64,000 bases of DNA. It comes from Nocardia vinacea. GTDB lineage: Bacteria; Actinomycetota; Actinomycetes; Mycobacteriales; Mycobacteriaceae. The notes beneath the pieces were generated by a model. That model did not search any database and had not been told where the DNA came from. It was given only the letters and a program-made list of their open reading frames with translations. A program made the position numbers and the translations under genes. Shown one piece after another: positions 34,558-42,669 of the stretch (the stretch's first letter is position 1; each line of letters starts with the position of its first letter). Location of the stretch: assembly GCF_035920345.1 (NCBI RefSeq), contig NZ_CP109149.1, positions 620,001 to 684,000 on the forward strand, written 5' to 3'.

Positions 34558-34959
34558 ATTCGATCTCCTTCGTTCGCTCTGGACGCTACTGGGCCGGGTC
34601 GGGCCTCGCTCCCTTGACCTGTGAGAGATCTCTGTGGTTTTCGCGCCCTGTCACGGCGCCGGGCCGCGTTACACCGATCCCGAGACGGCGGCCCTTCTGC
34701 GTGCGCGGTCATCGGCATTCCCGGACGGTCGAGAGCCAGCGCAGATGCCGCATTGCGCAACGACGTCGGTGCGAAGCACTGGGCATCACGAGGCCGGGGG
34801 CATTCGTTGGATTCTGCTCGTCAAGGGTATCGACTTGATCGACCGCGGTGAGATCGTCGGCGCTGCAACGGTTGTGGTGGTTTATCGGGCCTTTTAGCCT
34901 GCCAATTGCGTGATCGCTCGCACCTGTCAGTTGCAATAGTTCATGTCGGGCGTTTCCGA
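34558..34959. other. 402-bp intergenic stretch
   Basis: It contains the upstream region of the His-rich membrane protein at its left end. A plus-strand frame here reads HGAGPRYTDPETAALLRARS, then AFPDGREPAQM, which might be gene debris but matches nothing I know. No RNA gene or clear palindrome is seen. Confidence 0.35.
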
Positions 34960-35544
34960 TCAGGTGGCCAGATCGCGCATCAGCACGTCGAATGTCGGAG
35001 CGTCGGGCCAGCTCGGCGTAAGGGTGCCTACGCGATACCAGCCCCAATTGCGGTAGGTGGTGTAGGCGCGGGTGTTGTCAGGGCGGACGAGCAGTGTCGC
35101 GCGTTGTTCCGGTCGGTTACCGAGGAGTTCGTCGTGTAGGGCGTGGGCGATGCCTCGGCCGGTGAGTTCGGACCGCACCATGATTTCGCTGAGTGCGAAT
35201 GTGCGGGAACCATTCTCGGCGATGAAATCGGCTGCGTCGCCCTCGTCCAGTTGGAGACCACCCCACCATGCGGTGTTCACGTGCAGCGGCCAGCCCCAGG
35301 CTTGGCCGCACGCGCGCCCGTCGAGGTCCACGATCACCAGCTCGAACCCGGCGGGGCGACTGGGGTCGGTGTATGCGTCGAAGCGGTGCATGAATGCCTC
35401 CGGCGCCTCGAATTTCTCGCCAGCTTCGATCGCATGAACGTAAGAAGCGCGGAATATGTCCTCGACCTCCGTGCGCCGCTCACGGGCCTGTTCGGCCGAA
35501 AGATGATGGAACTCCAGGGTTGTCGCCTTCTGGTCTGGATTCAT
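34960..35544 (-). CDS. GNAT-family N-acetyltransferase
   Basis: 194 residues. The CoA-binding segment is ALSEIMVRSELTGRGIAHAL followed by DELLGNRPEQRATLLVRPDN and AYTTYRNWGW, matching GNAT motifs A and B. ATG 35544 overlaps the TGA of the upstream XRE-type gene (ATGA), so the two are translationally coupled. A regulator-coupled acetyltransferase may form a self-contained resistance or modification cassette, but its acceptor is unknown. Confidence 0.88.
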   Translation of the reverse strand: MNPDQKATTLEFHHLSAEQARERRTEVEDIFRASYVHAIEAGEKFEAPEAFMHRFDAYTDPSRPAGFELVIVDLDGRACGQAWGWPLHVNTAWWGGLQLDEGDAADFIAENGSRTFALSEIMVRSELTGRGIAHALHDELLGNRPEQRATLLVRPDNTRAYTTYRNWGWYRVGTLTPSWPDAPTFDVLMRDLAT

Positions 35545-36830
35545 GCCGTGGTGACCCTTCTCGCCAGATCGTCGAATCGTTGCCGGAATTCGTCGGAATT
35601 TCCCTGCACCGCATCACGGATTGGCGCAAGGAGCTTGAGGGTGCGGGTGGAGGAAATCTCTCGCTCGAGGTCGGTGATGACCGAAAGTCCTTGATCGGCA
35701 GCACCTTCGATGTCTCCCGCATTCGCCAAGGCCGCCGCCCAGCCTGCTCGATAGTTCGCGGCGTTGCGGGCACCGGCCTGCTCCAGCGCGAGTCCAGCCG
35801 ATAAGGTTGCAGCCTTTGCCAAGTCGCCGAGGTCTCCGATACCGCGGGCTTCGTGGCATCGGATCTCGGTGGTCGTGACGAACCGGAGCCACCGTGGGCA
35901 CTCCCCGGACGACTCGTGCTCGAACGCGAAATCCAGTTCACGCCAAGCTGTGGCAACGGCTTTGCCGAATCCGGTGCGGTCACCGAGGACGCCGTATGCC
36001 TGGGCTTCACGGATGGCCATCAATGCATGGACGCGGCCTGGTGAGCGACCACGGCTCAGGTCCCGCGCACGTCCGATGAGCCCGAGCGCGCGGTGCGGGT
36101 TCGCTTGGCCGGAGCGTGACAGAGTGGTCGCCTGATGTGCGGCGTTCAAACATACGTGGACGGTCAGTTCTTCGTCGCCGGCCTGGTTGGCCAATGCGAA
36201 CGCGTCGGCATAACAGCGGCGCGCGAGCGGGTGCATCTCGGAGTCGTAGGCCAACCAACCGGCGATTGTTGCGAGCTCGCCCGCCGCGCGCATGAAAGCC
36301 TTGCCCGCTTGTTCTTCGAAGGCACATGTCTCCAGGACGGCCTTCGCCCGTTCGAGGTCGTCCACGGCTGTCTGCACCAGCGCTGTGCCACCGACGATCT
36401 GCTCGCGCCGGGCAATGTCCTCGACGTTTGCCGCGAGTCGGTGCGCGTCGGCAATTCCGATCCGACTCGGGAACGGGGCGGAATTCACGGCAGGAAGTGC
36501 AATCGCGGTCCCGAGCAGGACTCCGAACTCCCGGCGCTTCACTTCGTCGCCCTCGACTTCCCGTGCAATGTGCGGTGCACCCATCGCCAGGCTATCGTCG
36601 GCAACCGCTGCTCGAAACCGTTGCGCCTGCTGATCATTTAGACGGGCAAGTTCGGAGTCCAGATCCTGGGCAGACTTCCCTCGTACCGGGCGGGATACTG
36701 TCGCCTTCTCCCACTTCCTGATCGTCGGTGGCTCGTAGCCGACCTGCGCGGCGAACTCGTCCTGCGTCATCCGCAGCGCCGCCACGCGAAGGGCTTTCAC
36801 CTCCACACCTGTCCACCTGCTGACGATCAT
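35541..36830 (-). CDS. XRE-type HTH regulator with TPR-like domain
   Basis: About 429 residues. The N-terminal Cro/C1 HTH is VKALRVAALRMTQDEFAAQV followed by GYEPPTIRKWEKAT. The remainder is helical TPR-like sequence (AGKAFMRAAGELATIAGWLA, HPLARRCYADAFALANQAGD, HRALGLIGRARDLSRG). This architecture is frequent in actinomycetes, often beside small or acyltransferase genes. ATG 36830 is preferred over GTG 36836. It overlaps the GNAT gene and faces three small genes. Confidence 0.85.
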   Translation of the reverse strand: MIVSRWTGVEVKALRVAALRMTQDEFAAQVGYEPPTIRKWEKATVSRPVRGKSAQDLDSELARLNDQQAQRFRAAVADDSLAMGAPHIAREVEGDEVKRREFGVLLGTAIALPAVNSAPFPSRIGIADAHRLAANVEDIARREQIVGGTALVQTAVDDLERAKAVLETCAFEEQAGKAFMRAAGELATIAGWLAYDSEMHPLARRCYADAFALANQAGDEELTVHVCLNAAHQATTLSRSGQANPHRALGLIGRARDLSRGRSPGRVHALMAIREAQAYGVLGDRTGFGKAVATAWRELDFAFEHESSGECPRWLRFVTTTEIRCHEARGIGDLGDLAKAATLSAGLALEQAGARNAANYRAGWAAALANAGDIEGAADQGLSVITDLEREISSTRTLKLLAPIRDAVQGNSDEFRQRFDDLARRVTTA

Positions 36831-36978
36831 GGCCACCCCTGTTTCGCGTCAACAACGCTCGGTATCAGAAGCGTATTACTTGCGTGCGGTTTCGTGGCTG
36901 GGATCGAAGTGGCTGGTCGGCGACGCTTTATGGGCATCCGAGGTCTCGGGTGTGTCGAGCGCAGTCAAGGGGAGGATC

Positions 36979-37161
36979 ATGACGAATTCGAAACTGCCGC
37001 AGCGATATCCGATTGTCGGGCCGCCAGTCGCATACAGCGGTGCTACGGCCGATGTGGTGAAGCGGTTCGCAGATGCCGTTCGCGAGTGGGCCGGACACCC
37101 TGGGAGTGCGGAGCGCCGAGGTATCGAGTCCACGGCAGCTGCGAATCGTGAGGCGGTGTGA
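36979..37161 (+). CDS. Small protein downstream of XRE promoter
   Basis: A 60-residue soluble protein (MTNSKLPQRYPIVGPPVAYS, then ADVVKRFADAVREW). ATG 36979 follows a strong GGGGAGG. Its TGA (37159-37161) overlaps the ATG of the next small gene, so the two are coupled. No family recognised. It is divergent from the XRE-type regulator, by which it is probably controlled. Confidence 0.65.
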   Translation: MTNSKLPQRYPIVGPPVAYSGATADVVKRFADAVREWAGHPGSAERRGIESTAAANREAV

Positions 37162-37472
37162 TGCGACGAGATCGGTTGCGTACCACGCAAACTCAGAACG
37201 GTCGCAAGGTTGCTGTGTGGCAGTTGGTCGGGTGCTCCGCGCGGGTGTTGCGCGTGCAGTTCACTTCGGAATCGTTCGCTGCGTATTGCTTGCCGTCGTA
37301 CGCGCCGCTGACGGAAGTGCAACCCGGAACGGTCAAGTTCGATCCGTATCCCGATTTGGCTGCCGCTCGGGAGTTGCTGCCCAAGCACAGTGATCTGTGG
37401 GACGCGCTTCGAGACGACTACTGGGCGGCGCTCATGAATTCGGAGGCCCTGCCGAACTCATCGGAGGCATAG
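37161..37472 (+). CDS. Small hypothetical protein
   Basis: 103 residues. A beta-rich N-terminus (NGRKVAVWQLVGCSARVLRV, FTSESFAAYCLPSYAPLTEV) is followed by a helical tail (AARELLPKHSDLWDALRDDYW). ATG 37161 overlaps the preceding stop. Not recognised. Middle gene of a three-gene set facing the XRE regulator. Confidence 0.65.
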   Translation: MRRDRLRTTQTQNGRKVAVWQLVGCSARVLRVQFTSESFAAYCLPSYAPLTEVQPGTVKFDPYPDLAAARELLPKHSDLWDALRDDYWAALMNSEALPNSSEA

Positions 37473-37477
37473 GGCAG

Positions 37478-37702
37478 ATGTCCGAGATCGCTCCGTCTGT
37501 GCGCGCATTGCTCGCCGCCTTTCACGAAGAAACCCATTTCAAGCTCGACCTCGCCCCTGTCGACAGCGCTCCGATCTACGAGCGCACGGCCGATGGCTGG
37601 TTGTGTCGAGTCGGCGAAGACGGCTGGCTCCTGGACGCCGACTTGGACGAGAGCGACGCCATCAGGGACGACTCGGTCAGCGTGCACGACACAGATACCT
37701 GA
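37478..37702 (+). CDS. Small acidic hypothetical protein
   Basis: 74 residues, acidic, from ATG 37478 preceded by GGAGG. It reads MSEIAPSVRALLAAFHEETH then IYERTADGWLCRVGEDGWLL. It starts 5 bp after the previous stop, so the three small genes form one transcript. Not recognised. Confidence 0.6.
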   Translation: MSEIAPSVRALLAAFHEETHFKLDLAPVDSAPIYERTADGWLCRVGEDGWLLDADLDESDAIRDDSVSVHDTDT

Positions 37703-37760
37703 GCGCGCGTTCAGCTGTTGTCCACGCCGCCGGGCTGCGTTCGTGCCGAACTGGTCTCCC

Positions 37761-38291
37761 TCAGCCATGCTCAGAACGCGCGGCTGGGCGGCTGGCCGGA
37801 AAGTTGTCTTTGATCCAGAACATGCCGCGGCCCGACTCCGCGGGGGCGCGCACCTCGCGTGGTGCGACCCGGTCGAGCCGGTATCCGAGGCGGCGGGGGA
37901 CCGCGGCGGCGGAGCGGGTGATTATTCCTCGGCCGGTATGCGCGACATGGCACCAGTAGCCGATTTCCAGCGTGCGCGGGCCGACGCGGTCGTGGATTCC
38001 GATCGCACCGAATAGGGCCCCGTCGACGTCGAAGATGCCGTAGTTGCAACTTCCGTCGGGGCTCGGCCAGCTCGTCGCCATCGCGTCGCCGAAGGCACGG
38101 TGCTGTCCGAGTGTCATGGGTTCGGCCAGCCAGTCCATCCATGGATGGAGGTGGTCGAAGGAGGCGGTGACCGCGTCGAACCGTGGCACCAGGTCCTCGG
38201 GCTGCCAACTGCGCAGCAGCAGGTCACCTAGGTGGATCTGCTGAGGCGGCGCAATTCCGGGCGCGAGCGCGGCTGGTTGCTCGGTGTTCAT
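37761..38291 (-). CDS. RimJ/RimL-like GNAT, probably internally deleted
   Basis: 176 residues. It matches RimJ/RimL-type acetyltransferases: IHLGDLLLRSWQPEDLVPRF, FDHLHPWMDWLAEP, SCNYGIFDVDGALFGAIGIH and EIGYWCHVAHTGRGIITRSA. The sequence then jumps directly to SAAVPRRLGYRLDRV. The usual about 25 residues carrying the ALTDAAF...VEIHCDEANxxS segment are missing. The junction falls between two SAA-like sequences, suggesting an in-frame deletion. ATG 38291. Activity is doubtful. Confidence 0.7.
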   Translation of the reverse strand: MNTEQPAALAPGIAPPQQIHLGDLLLRSWQPEDLVPRFDAVTASFDHLHPWMDWLAEPMTLGQHRAFGDAMATSWPSPDGSCNYGIFDVDGALFGAIGIHDRVGPRTLEIGYWCHVAHTGRGIITRSAAAVPRRLGYRLDRVAPREVRAPAESGRGMFWIKDNFPASRPAARSEHG

Positions 38292-38456
38292 CCTGGGATG
38301 TTGGCAGCCGATCCGATGTGGGGCAACGCAATATCGTCGGCACCACGTGGCAGCCAGCCCACGGAAGCCGCCAGCTATATCTGGACAGCCGGACCCCGAT
38401 GCGCCCGGACCGACCTGGCGAACCACAGTTCGCCACGGACGGTCTCGCCCAGATGT

Positions 38457-38580
38457 TGTCTCGAAGTGGCGGGGCGTCCATCGAGCCGAGTCGAATGGTG
38501 GTACTGCCCAAGACTGTCGGGAACCGTCTTTCGACTCGGCTCGATGCCGGATGGTGGCCTCGGAGAGTGACTTCGAGACA
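38457..38580. repeat. 124-bp nested inverted repeat (MITE-like or structured RNA)
   Basis: The outer arms TGTCTCGAAGT and ACTTCGAGACA (38457-38467, 38570-38580) are exact 11-bp inverted repeats. Nested inside are exact 16-bp arms CATCGAGCCGAGTCGA and TCGACTCGGCTCGATG (38479-38494, 38531-38546). The element fills the gap between two acetyltransferase genes on the minus strand and ends 4 bp from the next stop codon. No target-site duplication is obvious. Confidence 0.6.
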
Positions 38581-38583
38581 CGG

Positions 38584-39084
38584 CTAGTTCTTCGGCGAGA
38601 GACCGAGCTGCTTGACGTAGCGGTGGGCGGGAACCGGCACCGGGCCATCGGGTCCAGGGGCCTGGTGGCTGAACAGGCCCTCATCGATCCACCCGTTGCG
38701 GGCATAGAAGGCGCGGGCTCGGGTGTTCCCTGGTACGACGGCCAACCAAGCGCGGGAGTGTCCGTCAGCATGAATGCGCTGCTCGGCGGCACCGAGCAGG
38801 GTTGCGGCGACTCCGGTGCCGCGGTGGTGGTGGGACAGGTAGACTTGGTCGACTTCGTCGTCGAGGGTCATGACGAAACCGGCTACCTGGTCAGCGATGA
38901 TCGCGACGACAGTGTCGTCGATTCGCTGTGCGGCGCGTAAGTCGAACGATTCCGGTGGGCGGACGGCGATGAGTTCGTCGGGGACATTGCCGAGGTGGGC
39001 GTCGCGCCAGCCTTCGTACCAGATGGCCGTGATGGATTCGGCGTCCTCGAGGCGGGCGGGGCGCAGGTGTGGGGAATCGGTCAT
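38584..39084 (-). CDS. GNAT-family N-acetyltransferase
   Basis: 166 residues with a complete GNAT core: AESITAIWYEGWRDAHLGNV (N-terminal substrate region), then QVYLSHHHRGTGVAATLLGA (CoA-binding motif A) and AWLAVVPGNTRARAFYARNG (motif B). ATG 39084. Divergent from a methyltransferase gene. Acceptor unknown. Confidence 0.9.
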   Translation of the reverse strand: MTDSPHLRPARLEDAESITAIWYEGWRDAHLGNVPDELIAVRPPESFDLRAAQRIDDTVVAIIADQVAGFVMTLDDEVDQVYLSHHHRGTGVAATLLGAAEQRIHADGHSRAWLAVVPGNTRARAFYARNGWIDEGLFSHQAPGPDGPVPVPAHRYVKQLGLSPKN

Positions 39085-39144
39085 CAACGCAATCTAGCCC
39101 GGTGGGGTTGACATGAACCCGGGTTGAGGTTGAAGGCTGGGGAT

Positions 39145-39780
39145 ATGAATCGACCGCCTGAATTCTGGAATGCCGTCTATGACAACGGGTCCGCGCCGTG
39201 GGTGATCGGGGAGCCGCAGCCCGCGGTGCTCGAACTGATCGAGCAGGGGTGGATTCGGGGTGCGGTGCTCGATGTGGGGTGCGGTGCCGGTGAGCACACC
39301 ATTCGGCTGACCGAGCTCGGCCATGATGTGCTCGGGGTGGATCTCGCGTCGAGTGCGATCGCATATGCCAGGGCCAATGCGCGGGAGCACGGTGTATCCG
39401 CGCGGTTCGAGGTGGCCGATGCGCTGAATCTGGGGGAGGAGCCGCGCTACGACACCATTCTCGACAGTGCGCTGTTCCACGTCTTCGCCCACGACAACGG
39501 CGATCCGACCGATTATCTGCGCAGCCTGCACCGGGTCCTGAAGCCCGGCGGGTACCTGCACATCCTCGCGCTCTCGGATGCCGAACCCGGCTTCGGCCCG
39601 CGCATCAGCCGCTCCGCGATCTCCGACGCGTTCGGCACGGGCTGGGATTTGGAAGAACTGAAGCCCGCACGGTATCGCGGACGCGTCAGTGAGGCGGTCG
39701 TCGAGGCACAGGAACTCGGCCTTACCCCGGGCAGCATTGTCGATGAGGCAGCTTGGCTTGCCCGCGTGCGCCGTTCCTAG
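39145..39780 (+). CDS. Class I SAM-dependent methyltransferase
   Basis: 211 residues. SAM-binding motif I is AVLDVGCGAGEHTIRL, followed by VLGVDLASSAIAYARANARE (motif II acidic residue) and DTILDSALFHVFAHDNG, then LHRVLKPGGYLHILAL. The N-terminus FWNAVYDNGSAPWVIGEPQP resembles thiopurine or thiol methyltransferase-like proteins. ATG 39145 follows GGGGAT. Substrate unknown. Confidence 0.9.
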   Translation: MNRPPEFWNAVYDNGSAPWVIGEPQPAVLELIEQGWIRGAVLDVGCGAGEHTIRLTELGHDVLGVDLASSAIAYARANAREHGVSARFEVADALNLGEEPRYDTILDSALFHVFAHDNGDPTDYLRSLHRVLKPGGYLHILALSDAEPGFGPRISRSAISDAFGTGWDLEELKPARYRGRVSEAVVEAQELGLTPGSIVDEAAWLARVRRS

Positions 39781-39870
39781 CGCTGTGCAAACACCCTGCC
39801 TGGTGGACTGTGCATCGGGTCGCGGCACTACCTGCCGTGATCCGATCGCCAATGGAAAGGGTCATTCGTC

Positions 39871-40263
39871 ATGACATACACCCGTACCGGATTCGTGCGA
39901 CCCGCTGTTGCACTCGGCGGTCTGCTCGCGGCGGGGGCGCTACTGGTTCCTGGAACCGCTTCGGCGCAACCGGGCATCGGCGGCGGACTGATCGAGACGA
40001 CATGCAGCTTCGCGCAGGTGGATGCGGCCATTCACGCCGAGGCGCCCAAGCTCGCCGAACGCCTGGACAGTCATCCCGATCGCAAGGCGAAGCTGCAGGA
40101 ATTCCTCGGGCTGCCGGTCGAGCAGCGCAAGCAGCGCGCCCAGCAGTGGATCGATAACCACCCGAATGCGCGGACCAAGATCGAGGAGAAGCGCAATTCG
40201 CCCGAGGGGCAGCAGAAGATCGACAAGCTGCGCCAGATCGCGAACACCTGCCACAACTACTGA
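39871..40263 (+). CDS. Hemophore-related secreted protein
   Basis: 130 residues. A signal peptide (VRPAVALGGLLAAGALLVPG, cut after ASA) precedes a small helical domain with two cysteines (TTCSFAQVDAAIHAEAPKLA, NTCHNY) and EFLGLPVEQRKQRAQQWIDN. This is the hemophore-related/Rv0203-like family of mycobacteria and nocardiae, linked to haem binding outside the cell. It converges with an HK/RR operon. Haem binding is inferred from the family. Confidence 0.85.
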   Translation: MTYTRTGFVRPAVALGGLLAAGALLVPGTASAQPGIGGGLIETTCSFAQVDAAIHAEAPKLAERLDSHPDRKAKLQEFLGLPVEQRKQRAQQWIDNHPNARTKIEEKRNSPEGQQKIDKLRQIANTCHNY

Positions 40264-40280
40264 GTCGAACGCGGGCGGCG

Positions 40281-41465
40281 CTATCCGGCGTCGCCCGTTC
40301 GGTTTTCGATGGTGACCGTGACGGTGAGTCCGCCGTCGGGCCGCGCGGTCGCCCGGACCTCGCCGCCGTGTGCGTGCGCGACCGATCGCACGATCGACAG
40401 CCCCAGCCCCGCGCCCCGGCTGTTCGGTGCATGCGCCGATTCGGCGACTCGTTCGCCGGAGGCAAGTCTGCGGAACGGTTCGAAGAGTCCGTCGACCTCG
40501 AAGGCAGGCACGACTGGGCCGGTATTCTCGACCGCGAGCTGGGCATTGCCCCCGGTGCTCACCGATCTGATCGAGACCCAACCTTTTTCGCTGACGTTGT
40601 AGCGAATCGCGTTGTCCACCAGGTTCTGTGCGAGACGTTCCAGCAATACCGGATCACCGGAGACCGGAGCCGCCTCGACATCGGTGCGGATCTCGATACC
40701 GGCCCGGTCGGCGGCAGCACCCGCGACAGTGACCACCCGACGGACCACCTCGGCCAGATCGACCCGGCTGCGCTCGATGAGCCGCTGCTCACTGCTCGCG
40801 AGCACCAGCAATCCGTCGATCAGCCGCTCGTGCCGACTATTGACCTCTAAAAGCGTTGCCCCGAGCCGATGCGTCGATTCGGGTGCTTCGGGATCGTCCA
40901 GCGCCACTTCGATCAACGTGCGGTTGATAGTCAACGGTGTGCGCAGTTCATGTGAGGCATTGGCGACGAAGCGCCGCTGACCGTCGAAGGCGCGATCCAA
41001 CCGTTCCAGCATGGCGTCGAAAGTGTCTGCCAGATCCTTGATTTCGTCATCGGGTCCGGTCAGCGCGATCCGCTCGTGCAGGCTGCGATCGGCCACCCGG
41101 CGCGCGGTCGCTGTGATCTGCTGGAGCGGATGCAGGGCCCGCCCGGCCAGCAGCCAACCCAGTCCACCCGCGACGATCCCGATCGCGCCCAGACAGACCA
41201 GGGACCAAACAAGCATCGCCTCCAACGTATCGCGGCGCTCCTTGGCGGCCTGCGCGGTGAGCGCCGCGTACAACTCCTCGGTGACGATCGGGCGATTCCG
41301 CTTGGCCAGGTACTCGCGCACGAGGATCTGGGCACCCATCCCGTGTCGCCGATCCAGCGACCGATCGAGGTAGAAATACATGAGCGCAACCAGAATCGCC
41401 CCGGCGATGAAGAACGCGCCCGCGTACAGCAGGGTGAGCCGGAGCCGAATGGTGCGGCCCCTCAT
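40281..41465 (-). CDS. Sensor histidine kinase
   Basis: 394 residues. Two transmembrane helices (LTLLYAGAFFIAGAILVALM and MLVWSLVCLGAIGIVAGGLG) flank a short, about 55-residue sensor loop; then HAMP, the dimerisation box FVANASHELRTPL (His172) and the ATP domain (NLVDNAIRYN as N box, GAGLGLSIVRSVAHAHGG as G box). ATG 41465 overlaps the stop of the response regulator gene upstream. It phosphorylates that partner. The signal is unknown. Confidence 0.92.
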   Translation of the reverse strand: MRGRTIRLRLTLLYAGAFFIAGAILVALMYFYLDRSLDRRHGMGAQILVREYLAKRNRPIVTEELYAALTAQAAKERRDTLEAMLVWSLVCLGAIGIVAGGLGWLLAGRALHPLQQITATARRVADRSLHERIALTGPDDEIKDLADTFDAMLERLDRAFDGQRRFVANASHELRTPLTINRTLIEVALDDPEAPESTHRLGATLLEVNSRHERLIDGLLVLASSEQRLIERSRVDLAEVVRRVVTVAGAAADRAGIEIRTDVEAAPVSGDPVLLERLAQNLVDNAIRYNVSEKGWVSIRSVSTGGNAQLAVENTGPVVPAFEVDGLFEPFRRLASGERVAESAHAPNSRGAGLGLSIVRSVAHAHGGEVRATARPDGGLTVTVTIENRTGDAG

Positions 41466-42118
41466 CGGACGCGGTACCCCACGCCCGCCTCGGTTTCGAT
41501 CACCGGTGGATCGCCCAACTTCCGGCGCACCATCATGATCGTGTACCGCACCACCCCCGTGAACGGATCGATGTTCTCGTCCCATGCCTTCTCCAATAAC
41601 TGCTCCGCCGACACCACCCCGCCGTCGGCACGCAATAATTCGGCCAGTACCGCGAACTCCTTGCGCGACAACGAAACCGGCTCGCCGTCGCGGGTGACAG
41701 CAAGCCGATGCGGGTCGAGCCGAATCCCGGCTCGCTCGAGCACCACCGGTGTCGCGGGCCGCGCGCGCCGCCCCAGCGCCTGAATGCGGGCCACCAATTC
41801 TGCGAATGCGAACGGTTTGGTCAGGTAGTCGTCGGCGCCGAGGCCGAGCCCCGCGACTCGCTCGGCCACCGCCGCAGCGGCCGTCAGCATCAGAATCCTG
41901 GCGTCGCTGCCTACCCCGGTGAGCGAGGTGCAGACGATATCCCCGGACACCGTCGGTAGATCGCGATCCAACACGATCACGTCATAGTCGTTCACGCCGA
42001 CCCGCTCCAGCGCATCCGCGCCGTCGTACACCACATCGACCGCCATCGCATGCCGCCGCAGCCCATCGGCTATCGCGTCGGCCAGCAACTGCTCGTCCTC
42101 GACCACCAGTACCCGCAC
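41462..42118 (-). CDS. OmpR-family response regulator
   Basis: 218 residues. The receiver domain has the acidic pair VVEDEQ, phosphoacceptor Asp51 in VIVLDRDLP, and LTKPF with the conserved lysine. The C-terminal winged helix ends VVRYTIMMVRRKLGDPPVIE then TEAGVGYRVR. GTG 42118. It heads a two-gene operon with the histidine kinase and lies 551 bp from the divergent LqsA-like gene. Confidence 0.92.
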   Translation of the reverse strand: MRVLVVEDEQLLADAIADGLRRHAMAVDVVYDGADALERVGVNDYDVIVLDRDLPTVSGDIVCTSLTGVGSDARILMLTAAAAVAERVAGLGLGADDYLTKPFAFAELVARIQALGRRARPATPVVLERAGIRLDPHRLAVTRDGEPVSLSRKEFAVLAELLRADGGVVSAEQLLEKAWDENIDPFTGVVRYTIMMVRRKLGDPPVIETEAGVGYRVR

Positions 42119-42669
42119 CCGACCATCGTGCCTGTTGTCGCTGTTAGGGCGCTGTTAGTGCGACAGACTCCGGGGCGAGCCGCCGATTTCGGCACATGTG
42201 GCGAGGAGTGATTTGCGACGACCGACTCGGTGTGTGCTCTGTATTGACATCCGCCCCGCCATCAGAGGTGAGGATTCCTACCACAGCCGTGGAGCTGTCT
42301 TGGTGGGTTCCTGCTTCAACGGCCGGTGCCAGCCCGGGGCTGGTCCTACCTGGCCTTCACAGGCGTTTAACCTCTCGGTCTGCCCAGCCGCGAGGATGCG
42401 ACACGAGCGCACCCGAATGCCTTCGCCAATTTCGTCTGCTGACCCGATGTCGGGTAGAGGCGGTAGCTGTATCGAAGCTGCACACTTTCACGATAACATC
42501 ATGGCGGCGCACCGATTACGATTCTGCGCCAGTACATCGAGCAGCGCTAGTGTCCGGTCCAGGGAACACTCGGTTCTCGGCGCCCCGGCCACGTTCGCAT
42601 TCACCTCCGCTGTAAGCGACTGTGCACTAACGAACATCCAGGTAGCTGATAGCAGTGAAAGGAGTTCAG
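42119..42669. other. 551-bp intergenic region with IS remnant
   Basis: Between the divergent response-regulator and LqsA-like genes. The left part (about 42244-42430) is a tnpB remnant listed separately. The right part (about 42430-42660) is less G/C-rich and should hold the promoter of the LqsA-like gene; no clear palindrome is seen there. Confidence 0.5.
42244..42430 (-). mobile_element. IS200/IS605-family tnpB 3' remnant and right end
   Basis: Minus-strand codons up to a TAG at 42278 read RLNACEGQVGPAPGWHRPLK then QEPTKTAPRLW, the characteristic C-terminal tail of actinobacterial TnpB proteins (LNACGGxVxP...VKQEP). Directly after it comes GGAATCCTCACC...GGCGGGGCGGATGTCAA, the familiar right-end hairpin and terminus of this family. 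The catalytic RuvC part of tnpB is absent, so it is a fragment. Confidence 0.7.

Noticed and set aside
38457..38580. Intact insertion sequence
   Set aside because: There is no transposase frame and no target-site duplication; at most a non-autonomous element.
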